Assembly (NCBI RefSeq): GCF_900177715.1 | Contig: NZ_FXWG01000002.1 | Coordinates: 1,009,170 to 1,073,169, forward strand | From: Altererythrobacter xiamenensis | Lineage (GTDB): Bacteria > Pseudomonadota > Alphaproteobacteria > Sphingomonadales > Sphingomonadaceae | DNA length: 64,000 nucleotides | Reading direction: 5' to 3' | Shown here: positions 18,989-26,923 of the stretch, in pieces | Layout of the letters: each line of letters starts with the position of its first letter | Position numbering within the stretch: the stretch's first letter is position 1 | Notes under the pieces: generated by a model | Databases searched by the model: none | Told to the model about the DNA's origin: nothing | Seen by the model: the letters and a program-made list of their open reading frames with translations, nothing else | Translations under genes and position numbers: made by a program

Positions 18989-19180
18989 TTACGCGGTCAG
19001 CCGATTGCTGCTCGCGTGATCGGAAGCCCAGCTTCGCTTCTGGTCCTTGAGCGCCAGTTTGAGCTTCTTCAGGCGGGCAATCAGAACTTCGTCAGGCCGG
19101 GGTCGTTTGTTTTCCCGCTGGATTTCGTTCTCGAGCCGCGCATGTTCGCGTGAAAGATAGTCCAGATACCTGTCGGTCAT
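18989..19180 (-). CDS. DUF465 (YdcH-like) small protein
   Basis: A 63-residue helical protein starting MTDRYLDYLSREHARLENEI and containing the basic segment LIARLKKLKLALKDQ. This matches DUF465/YdcH, short coiled-coil proteins of unknown function frequent in alphaproteobacteria. The ATG at 19180 follows GGAGGAGA, which excludes a longer upstream reading. It sits between hsp20 and groEL on the same strand and may be stress-induced with them. Confidence 0.75.
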   Translation of the reverse strand: MTDRYLDYLSREHARLENEIQRENKRPRPDEVLIARLKKLKLALKDQKRSWASDHASSNRLTA

Positions 19181-19298
19181 TATCTCCTCCTCTCTCATTC
19201 GACCGATTTTCTGACATCGCCATTTTCGGAGACTGCCTTGCTCAAGAGGGCGTGTGGAGACGCCAGGCAGCACTGCCGCCAGCCGTGCGTGGAGGTTG

Positions 19299-19327
19299 GG
19301 AGAGCGCAGCTTGATGCCGCGCTCTCC
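19299..19327 (-). terminator. Stem-loop downstream of groEL
   Basis: GGAGAGCGC and GCGCTCTCC form a perfect nine-pair stem just after the groEL stop. The following bases are not T-rich, so it may stabilise or process the mRNA rather than terminate. Confidence 0.45.
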
Positions 19328-19335
19328 TCACCCTG

Positions 19336-20970
<1,635 letters not shown>

Positions 20971-21011
20971 TCATGTCTTCCTTCGGTTGAACTGAAGAGT
21001 AATCGATGGGC

Positions 21012-21326
21012 TTACGCCGCTTTCTTGAGTTCGGCGGCAGCATCTATGATGCCGAGGATGTCGCTCTCCTTCATGATGAGCAGATCCTCGCCATCGATCC
21101 GCACTTCGGTGCCGGACCACTTACCGAACAGGATGCGGTCGCCAGCCGTCACCGCGAGTTCCACCAGTTTACCGGTGTCATCACGCGCGCCGGGACCGAC
21201 GGCGACGACTTCGCCTTCCATCGGTTTTTCCTTGGCGGTGTCAGGGATAATGATGCCGCCAGCCGTCTTTTCTTCGGCCTCGATGCGGCGAACCAGCACA
21301 CGATCGTGCAAAGGTCGGAAATGCAT
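21012..21326 (-). CDS. groS: Co-chaperonin GroES (10 kDa)
   Basis: Lid of the GroEL chamber, 104 residues. It starts [20 protein letters not shown], has the mobile loop [16 protein letters not shown] at about residues 20-35 and the [20 protein letters not shown] strand. It has a short extra C-terminal tail (AAAELKKAA) compared with E. coli. The ATG follows a TGGAGG site. It is the first gene of the groES-groEL operon. Confidence 0.95.
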   Translation of the reverse strand: MHFRPLHDRVLVRRIEAEEKTAGGIIIPDTAKEKPMEGEVVAVGPGARDDTGKLVELAVTAGDRILFGKWSGTEVRIDGEDLLIMKESDILGIIDAAAELKKAA

Positions 21327-21396
21327 GCATAACCTCCATTACAAAGCGAAATGACTTACAGCGCCTCCCCCGGATGATCGGCAGGAGGCAATTCGC

Positions 21397-21425
21397 GATC
21401 TAGTTTTGGGAAAACCGGCTTCAAG
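21397..21425 (-). promoter_or_regulatory. Possible groES promoter
   Basis: On the minus strand CTTGAAG is followed after 16 bases by TAGATC, a weak sigma70 or heat-shock type arrangement about 70 bases before groES. No CIRCE inverted repeat is seen. Confidence 0.3.
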
Positions 21426-21499
21426 ATCCCCGGTTTAAATTTTTTCACGCCTCTGGATGTCGACTTTGAAAGCAACTGGTTCGTGCTTCTTATCAGGGG

Positions 21500-21528
21500 C
21501 TTGACGGCAAAAAATCGACTCCCAAAAT
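21500..21528 (+). promoter_or_regulatory. RpoH-like promoter for the 21590-22089 pair
   Basis: CTTGAC is followed after 15 bases by CCCAAAAT, the same spacing as at hsp20. It lies about 60 bases before the first gene of the pair and would be divergent from groES. Confidence 0.45.
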
Positions 21529-21589
21529 ACGGCGAGCGGAGCAATCCGCAGTGAGTGACAAGCGGCAAGGCAGAAAGGAGGATGTTTCC

Positions 21590-21823
21590 ATGTCGCAACC
21601 TTTCTCACGGTATCTGCATCCCTTTGATGTAGCGCATCACCCCGCACTCGAACCCGAAGTGAAACGAGCGATCCTGGCCTCTTGGGCATCAGACCAGAAC
21701 GCCGTCGAAGATCACCCGGCGATGCGAAAGCCCCCTGGACACGACCGGCCTGTTCCCCTTGACGACGTGTTTGCGGCGTTGCGTTCGCTCGATGGTCCAG
21801 AAGGCTGGCCTGCACTGCAATGA
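21590..21823 (+). CDS. Conserved small protein of unknown function, 77 residues
   Basis: Starts MSQPFSRYLHPFDVAHHPAL and contains VKRAILASWASDQNAVED and RKPPGHDRPVPLDDVFAAL. I recognise this as a small conserved family common in alphaproteobacteria, often near stress genes, but its function is unknown. The ATG at 21590 follows AAAGGAGGA; the longer frame from 21551 is not supported. It overlaps the Usg gene by four bases (ATGA) and an RpoH-like promoter precedes it, so it is probably part of the stress island. Confidence 0.75.
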   Translation: MSQPFSRYLHPFDVAHHPALEPEVKRAILASWASDQNAVEDHPAMRKPPGHDRPVPLDDVFAALRSLDGPEGWPALQ

Positions 21824-22089
21824 CAGATCGTGCGTTTCTGGTTCAGTTGGAAGGATACGGACTGACCACGGCTGAGATCTGTTATTTCATGCCGGATCAC
21901 CCCTCGCTCCTGCAGATCTATGCCTGGCAGGAATATGACGCAGCACCGGATTTCCCGGTGCTGTTCGACTTCCTCGCGCATTGGCGGCGCGAGATCGAGG
22001 CAGAGATAAAGTCAGTCCGTATCGCCCATGAGAAGATGATCCGTCCAGCAAACTGGCGTTCGGCGGACGGCGTAATCTCGTGGGAGTAG
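21820..22089 (+). CDS. Usg family protein
   Basis: An 89-residue protein matching the alphaproteobacterial Usg family. It has FLVQLEGYGLTTAEICYFMP, a Trp-rich YAWQEYDAAPDFPVLFDFL and a C-terminal ANWRSADG. Usg proteins are named from their place upstream of trpF in Caulobacter; their function is not established. Translation is coupled to the preceding gene through ATGA. Confidence 0.8.
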   Translation: MTDRAFLVQLEGYGLTTAEICYFMPDHPSLLQIYAWQEYDAAPDFPVLFDFLAHWRREIEAEIKSVRIAHEKMIRPANWRSADGVISWE

Positions 22090-22248
22090 CAGAGCCAGAT
22101 GATTGAACTTGCAGACAAGTAATCATGCCAGTGGAAACGAACTGCTGACTAGTAAAAACTAGAAACCTTCACCCACTTGAGAGGCAGCTTTCCCCTTTTT
22201 TTCGCACTGAAAGCTGCCAGTCGGTTTTCGGGGTTTGAATGTTTTTTA

Positions 22249-22995
22249 ATGGTCGAAGTAGGTCGGGCAGGAGGAGCTTCCAGCCTCGATCTTCTACGCT
22301 CATGCCTTGCTGATTTTCCCGACAGCGAATATGCACCGTTTCTCCACGCGCGGCAGCTATTCTGGGAATTTCAGAATGAGGCGATGAGGTCGGATAAGTT
22401 TGATGAATCATCGACCCAGTGGACTGAGCTTGGCATACTCCTCGACAGATATCCTGCTAATCCATACCTGAATGCGCTTGCCGCAAAGGTCCTACTAGGG
22501 GACGGCCAGTGCGCGTCGGCGCAAAGATACATCGATGCCACGTTTGCACAGGGCAATATTTATCCGGCCCTGGAGCTGATGCTCGCTACAGAGGTTTCGG
22601 CTTGTGCCCCTGATGAAAAGACAAAATCGTTTTGGGAGCATCGCACTTTCGAAATCGTCTCAACCAACAGTCAGCCGCACCCACTTCTCGAGTTATACGA
22701 ACTGACCGCCTTGCTTGCATACGATCAAGGCAATCTCATAGAAAGCTTACCAGCAAAGCCCTTCAATACACCGCCTTCCAATGCAATTGAGCGCATTGCT
22801 TCCCGTATCAAGTACAGCGCAGTCTCAGGTACCCCATTCGGTAGTCAGGAAGAATTAAGGGCTGTGATCTGGAATGAGAATGTCCGCGCCCGCGTGAGTA
22901 GTGGGTTAACCGCATTAGCTCAGGCTAAGAAGCCGGGTCTAAAGCTCCGATCAATTGGTCAGACAAAGAACAGGAAAATCAGGCAATCAATTTGA
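22249..22995 (+). CDS. Hypothetical helical protein
   Basis: Not recognised. An all-helical protein of 248 residues with TPR-like pairs of helices, such as LLRSCLADFPDSEYAPFLHARQ read in two halves and YPANPYLNALAAKVLLG. It has a basic C-terminus and no signal peptide. The frame is open upstream to a TTG at 22177, which would add 24 residues; neither start has a convincing ribosome site, so it could be the C-terminal part of a lost longer protein. Base composition is AT-richer than the core genome. It converges on the GGDEF-EAL gene, overlapping by 17 bases. Confidence 0.55.
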   Translation: MVEVGRAGGASSLDLLRSCLADFPDSEYAPFLHARQLFWEFQNEAMRSDKFDESSTQWTELGILLDRYPANPYLNALAAKVLLGDGQCASAQRYIDATFAQGNIYPALELMLATEVSACAPDEKTKSFWEHRTFEIVSTNSQPHPLLELYELTALLAYDQGNLIESLPAKPFNTPPSNAIERIASRIKYSAVSGTPFGSQEELRAVIWNENVRARVSSGLTALAQAKKPGLKLRSIGQTKNRKIRQSI

Positions 22996-24517
22996 GTGCA
23001 GGCTTCGCAAAAAACTCGGTAAAGACTTGCGTGGAATCTGGACGACAATACCGGAAGCCTTGCAGGTAATCGCAGCCTGTGGCGAGGGCGATAATTTCAT
23101 CCTCTTGGTCGACAATCCCCTTGCAGGTGACATTTAGCCCAAGGCTCTTCGCTAGCTCCACTTTAGCCTTCATTACGGCTGAATTCAGAGTTTCTCGTGC
23201 ATTCTTCAAAACGCTTTGGTCGAACTTTAGTTCGGTGACGCCCAGCTTTCTCAAATAGGTCAAAGATGCGTTGCTTGAGCCAAAGTCATCAACTGCAATA
23301 AGAAATCCAAAAGCATGGAGTTCTTCCAGGGCAGCGGACATTTGCGATCCGAACTCGACAAAGTCATTTTCTCTGATCTCGAGCTGAATCCTCGGACTTG
23401 CAATATTGTGAGAACGAACGAGGTCCATCAGCGCTGATGCGAAACGGTCATCCAGCAGCTGTGTTGCTTCGACATTCAGGCACAATCGGGCCCGCGGAAT
23501 ACTCGTGAGAGCTTCGATCGATGATCGAACCATGAACATAGTGATATCATCAAGAAGATAATTTGCCCGAGCAATCTCAATCGCTTCATTAGCAGGAATG
23601 GCACCATGTTTCTCATCTGACCACCTGAACAATGCCTCGAGTGCTACCATCTCCTTATTTCTCGAAAGGATCATTTGGAATTTGGCAGAAAGTCCTACTT
23701 TTTGCCGCAGAGCCAGCCTAAGCCGACTGCAAAGATCAGCATTGCGTTGGACTGTTTCGAGCATCGGAGCATCGAACACCGCAATCGCGTCACTTGATTT
23801 TTTGGCTCGGTACATCGCAAGATCCGCACGGCGCAAAACGTCGGTGGTCCTTAAACCCGGTTCGATAGCGGCAATGCCTATACTACATCCCACAACGGCA
23901 TGAAAATCTTCCGTCGTGTAGGGCGTGACTATTGTATCGCGCGCAGCCTGGCATACTGTTCTAACGGCCGTTAATGATCGCCCTTCAATCACCAGCGCGA
24001 ACTCGTCACCTCCCAATCTGAATGCCCGAAAGCCGTGAGTTTCTTGCATTTCCGCCAAGCGTTCTCCGAGCGAGGCAAGCAAACGGTCTCCCACCTGGTG
24101 GCCGAACCCGTCGTTTATGCTCTTGAATCGATCTAGATCGAGGATAACGGCGAAGCTAGGAACCTCGGATAATTGGCAATCTCTTAATAGATCGCTCAAA
24201 GTTTCCACCAAAGCCTTTCGATTTGACAGACCTGTCAGGCAGTCTACGCGGGCTTCCACCAATGACGCTTCCCGTTTATCGAGAAGATGTGCGCATTTTT
24301 TCGCGAGATCGAGCGAATTTAATAATAAGACTGCTATCGTGAATACGGACAGAACGAGCATTGCCATCAAATAATGTATCGTAGAAGGCGCGAGTTGCGC
24401 GGGGCGAGGCAAGAGACTTACAATCACCGCCAACGTCACAAGCACGAGAATTATCCGCGCTGGAGGAGCGCGCGTTTTCTCATACAATGAAGAAAGACAA
24501 GAGGCAGTCAGTTTCAC
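22979..24517 (-). CDS. GGDEF-EAL cyclic di-GMP protein with degenerate EAL site
   Basis: Inner-membrane signalling protein of 512 residues. Two membrane segments (about 18-37 and 45-67) precede a GGDEF domain with DRFKSINDGFGHQVGD and an intact GGDEF motif near residue 168. An EAL-like domain follows (EALFRW, LNVEATQL, LEIREN, VDDFGSS, LKFDQ, YLQGFR). The usual AEGVE glutamate loop reads CKGIVD, removing a catalytic acid. It is therefore likely a diguanylate cyclase with an EAL domain that is weak or only binds cyclic di-GMP. The PilZ protein gene and the pilus locus lie next to it. Confidence 0.9.
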   Translation of the reverse strand: MKLTASCLSSLYEKTRAPPARIILVLVTLAVIVSLLPRPAQLAPSTIHYLMAMLVLSVFTIAVLLLNSLDLAKKCAHLLDKREASLVEARVDCLTGLSNRKALVETLSDLLRDCQLSEVPSFAVILDLDRFKSINDGFGHQVGDRLLASLGERLAEMQETHGFRAFRLGGDEFALVIEGRSLTAVRTVCQAARDTIVTPYTTEDFHAVVGCSIGIAAIEPGLRTTDVLRRADLAMYRAKKSSDAIAVFDAPMLETVQRNADLCSRLRLALRQKVGLSAKFQMILSRNKEMVALEALFRWSDEKHGAIPANEAIEIARANYLLDDITMFMVRSSIEALTSIPRARLCLNVEATQLLDDRFASALMDLVRSHNIASPRIQLEIRENDFVEFGSQMSAALEELHAFGFLIAVDDFGSSNASLTYLRKLGVTELKFDQSVLKNARETLNSAVMKAKVELAKSLGLNVTCKGIVDQEDEIIALATGCDYLQGFRYCRPDSTQVFTEFFAKPALKLIA

Positions 24518-24571
24518 AGATTTAGTCCTATAAATCGCACTTGAGCAACCGTATTATCGCAGTGACAGCGC

Positions 24572-24862
24572 CTAGGCAGCTTTGGCAAAAGTCGAACGAG
24601 AGGTGTGGGGCGCGTTCTGCCTGTGCGTCTCGAGTAGGGTTACATGGCGAGGCGATGTTTCTCTGCCAAAGCCTGGAGTTTGACCCAATTCCTCTTTAAT
24701 AAGTTCGACTAAGTATCTCAGGTTTTCTAGTTCAGGATTAATGCAATAATCACCCTTCGGCTTGGAAATTATTTTATTCTCACAGTATTGGAGAAGGCCT
24801 TCCAGAATACCGGGTGGCGTGGCTTTGATGTCTGCGATGCTGGGGATTGGTGAAGAACTCAT
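24572..24862 (-). CDS. Hypothetical protein, 96 residues
   Basis: Not recognised. Starts MSSSPIPSIADIKATPPGI, contains a helix with LENLRYLVELIKEELGQ and a polar tail. No signal peptide, membrane segment or cysteine cluster. The ATG at 24862 is preferred to one seven codons upstream. It lies between the GGDEF-EAL and PilZ genes on the same strand, so a link to cyclic di-GMP signalling is possible but unproven. Confidence 0.5.
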   Translation of the reverse strand: MSSSPIPSIADIKATPPGILEGLLQYCENKIISKPKGDYCINPELENLRYLVELIKEELGQTPGFGRETSPRHVTLLETHRQNAPHTSRSTFAKAA

Positions 24863-24904
24863 GATTTTTCTTCCGCGTAACAATTCGAATATGCGAGCAG
24901 CCGA

Positions 24905-25492
24905 CTATGCTGCGATTGAGCGCAGACTAGAAGGGTGAGACATATTCTGCTGAAGGATATCCAGCGCCTGACGGAGGACTTCTGGTTGCAGAGCGTGAGA
25001 AAAGCGGAGACCAGCGTCGCCGCCGACGGTCCAAACCACCGTGACTTTCTCGATCGTTATCTTTCCGATCTTCAGGGTGAGATATTCTCCAGGTGAGAAA
25101 ATCGCATTGTGCGCGATGCAAGCTCCTCGCTGAGAAAGATTTTTAAGCTGGCCATGGAGCTCGGCACCAAGCTTGAAGACGGATACCGGTGCTTCGATCG
25201 GAAGACGTACCGATCTGTATGGTTGGTCCAGCGAGAACGTTAGATCGGCTACCGCGGAATTATTCCGAACGCCTATTCGGTCACCGTCAGTCCATATTAC
25301 CTCGGCTGCAATCTTCTCGGAGTTTGCTACCTTGTAGGATATTGTATCGCCCGCGCGCACACCGGAGACGCCAACGAAGCTGGCTCCTTCATGCGAGACA
25401 TTGCGCATGATTGCGAAAGAAAGCCTCCCGGCGTTCTCGATTAGAGCTGGCCAGTAAATGGTGCGCAGTCGCCTTCCTTCTCTCCGATCCAT
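24905..25492 (-). CDS. Tandem PilZ domain protein
   Basis: A 195-residue soluble protein with two PilZ domains. The first has an Arg-rich start DRREGRRLRT and the NVSHEG box. The second has YRSVRLP and NLSQRG. These are the RxxxR and (D/N)xSxxG cyclic di-GMP-binding motifs, although the second has a shortened RxxR. PilZ proteins bind cyclic di-GMP and act on surface structures. The ATG at 25492 follows GGAGG by five bases. It is divergent from the pilus locus, suggesting it is the effector linking cyclic di-GMP to that locus. Confidence 0.85.
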   Translation of the reverse strand: MDRREGRRLRTIYWPALIENAGRLSFAIMRNVSHEGASFVGVSGVRAGDTISYKVANSEKIAAEVIWTDGDRIGVRNNSAVADLTFSLDQPYRSVRLPIEAPVSVFKLGAELHGQLKNLSQRGACIAHNAIFSPGEYLTLKIGKITIEKVTVVWTVGGDAGLRFSHALQPEVLRQALDILQQNMSHPSSLRSIAA

Positions 25493-25626
25493 GATTGCCT
25501 CCATACGTTCGAACAAGCAGAGCTACGGTTGTCAAAACCCGGGCTGTCTGCAGAGCGAGAAGCTGGCATCGCTCTAGGTCAGCATCTTCTACTGAAACGT
25601 CTCAATGGTTGAGCCTTAATCCGTCA

Positions 25627-25640
25627 TTGTAACGTTACAA
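25627..25640. promoter_or_regulatory. Palindromic operator TTGTAACGTTACAA, copy 1
   Basis: A perfect 14-base palindrome in the intergenic region between the PilZ gene and the first pilin gene. The identical sequence occurs again at 30186-30199 before the last gene of the pilus locus. The size suits a dimeric transcription factor; the factor is unknown. Confidence 0.6.
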
Positions 25641-25715
25641 GATAAGAATATCGTTGTATCTCAATGGGATGCCGGAGGCTACGGAAACCGCGCATCGGCT
25701 AAAGTTTCGAGCGAA

Positions 25716-25739
25716 TTAACGATCCCAACGGATCGTTAA
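25716..25739. promoter_or_regulatory. Inverted repeat in the pilin promoter region
   Basis: TTAACGATCC at 25716-25725 and GGATCGTTAA at 25730-25739 form a perfect 10-base inverted repeat with a CAAC spacer. It lies about 45 bases before the pilin start and just upstream of a TATAGGG stretch that could be a -10 element. It could be an operator or an RNA hairpin. Confidence 0.5.
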
Positions 25740-25784
25740 CCGTTCTTGACTATAGGGTAGGCGTCAAACCCAGGAGCAGAAGTT

Positions 25785-26348
25785 ATGAGTTATAAAATAA
25801 TCGGGCGCTCGCGCATTCTGAGCGCTGCCTTCGTTTTGGCTTTCAGCCTTGCGACAGCGCCCTCGGCATTTGCAGCTACGCAAGGGACGCAGGGATCGAC
25901 GTCAACCGGCTCGGTAAACATCAATGCGTCCGTTCCTAGCCGTGTTCGAATTTCTGGTCTGACTGACGTGAACTTGCTGAATCAAGATCCGACGATCGAT
26001 GCAGTGAGCGCGCAGGACGTGTGCGTCTGGTCCAATACCGCTACCCGCGGTTATTCGATAACGGCCACGGGCAGTGGTTCTGGAAGCGCTTTTACACTCG
26101 CTGGTAGTAGCTCGAGCGTTCCATACTCGGTTGAGTGGGCTGATTCGACTGCCCAGACAACCGGCACATCGCTCACCACTGGGGCGGCGGTGACCGGGTT
26201 CACTTCGTCGGCTACGCAGCAAGTCTGTAGCGCCGGTCCCTCGGCATCGGCGAGTCTTATCATCAAGATCGCAAGCGCCGACCTTTCTACAATGCAGGCG
26301 GCTCAAACATACACTGGAACTCTGACTCTTCTCGTCACACCAGAATAA
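25785..26348 (+). CDS. Major pilin-like secreted protein
   Basis: Secreted beta-rich protein of 187 residues with a signal peptide ending at SAFAATQG (about residue 30). It is rich in Ser, Thr and Gly and has two cysteines (DVCVWSN and QQVCSAG) placed as in the next gene's product. It ends TYTGTLTLLVTPE, nearly the same as TYSGSLTIILAPI there. Its place before a usher and chaperone argues that it is the structural pilin. A good AGGAGCAG site precedes the ATG. Two palindromes lie upstream and a strong stem-loop follows. No named pilin family is claimed. Confidence 0.75.
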   Translation: MSYKIIGRSRILSAAFVLAFSLATAPSAFAATQGTQGSTSTGSVNINASVPSRVRISGLTDVNLLNQDPTIDAVSAQDVCVWSNTATRGYSITATGSGSGSAFTLAGSSSSVPYSVEWADSTAQTTGTSLTTGAAVTGFTSSATQQVCSAGPSASASLIIKIASADLSTMQAAQTYTGTLTLLVTPE

Positions 26349-26354
26349 GTGAGC

Positions 26355-26384
26355 AGACCCGTTCTTCTCGGGAAGAACGGGTCT
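26355..26384 (+). terminator. Intercistronic stem-loop after the first pilin gene
   Basis: AGACCCGTTCTTC and GAAGAACGGGTCT form a perfect 13-pair stem with a TCGG loop. No T run follows. In chaperone-usher operons such a hairpin after the pilin gene can protect the pilin mRNA and reduce read-through, giving more pilin than usher; here that is inference. Confidence 0.65.
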
Positions 26385-26421
26385 CAACCACTTGTTAACC
26401 AACATTTGTAATACTGTGTTC

Positions 26422-26913
26422 ATGAAACGGGCATGGGCAAAACCTATCCAGGGCGCGGTCCTTTTGGGCCTACTCTGCCTTTCGGGCACTGCACAAGCCA
26501 AACAATCGAGAGTCCGGCTATCCTCTCTCCAAGACGTTCAGTTTGGTGTTTTGGGAACCGGCGGCGATGCCATCTCATCGCAGTCCATTTGCGCTTTTAG
26601 CTCCACCAACACTTCTGCCTATACAGTAACCGCTCTCGGAAGCGGCGCCGCAGGCAAGTTTGAGCTCAATTCAGCTCTCTCTTCTCTGCCTTTCGAGCTG
26701 TCTTGGTCAGATCAACCCAATCAGCCTTTTGGGTACGCGTTAGAAAGAGGGGTTCCCTCTCCCACATTTTACTCCGATGCAACTCATCAACGGTGCGTCA
26801 ATGGCCCTTCCTCGACAGCGACTATCACCTTGCGCATTTCCGAAGCGGTCCTGTCTAGCGCAGCGGCTGGGACCTATTCAGGCTCGCTGACCATCATTCT
26901 AGCCCCGATCTGA
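26422..26913 (+). CDS. Second pilin-like protein (minor or tip subunit)
   Basis: A 163-residue secreted protein with a signal peptide ending near GTAQAKQS. It is a paralogue of the preceding pilin, with ICAFSSTN and QRCVNGPSS cysteines, a GAAGKFELNSALSSLPFELSW core and the C-terminal TYSGSLTIILAPI strand. It probably contributes a minor, adaptor or tip subunit of the same fibre. The ATG at 26422 is used; a TTG ten codons upstream is less likely. The usher gene follows after 10 bases. Confidence 0.7.
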   Translation: MKRAWAKPIQGAVLLGLLCLSGTAQAKQSRVRLSSLQDVQFGVLGTGGDAISSQSICAFSSTNTSAYTVTALGSGAAGKFELNSALSSLPFELSWSDQPNQPFGYALERGVPSPTFYSDATHQRCVNGPSSTATITLRISEAVLSSAAAGTYSGSLTIILAPI

Positions 26914-26923
26914 ATAACGCGCG

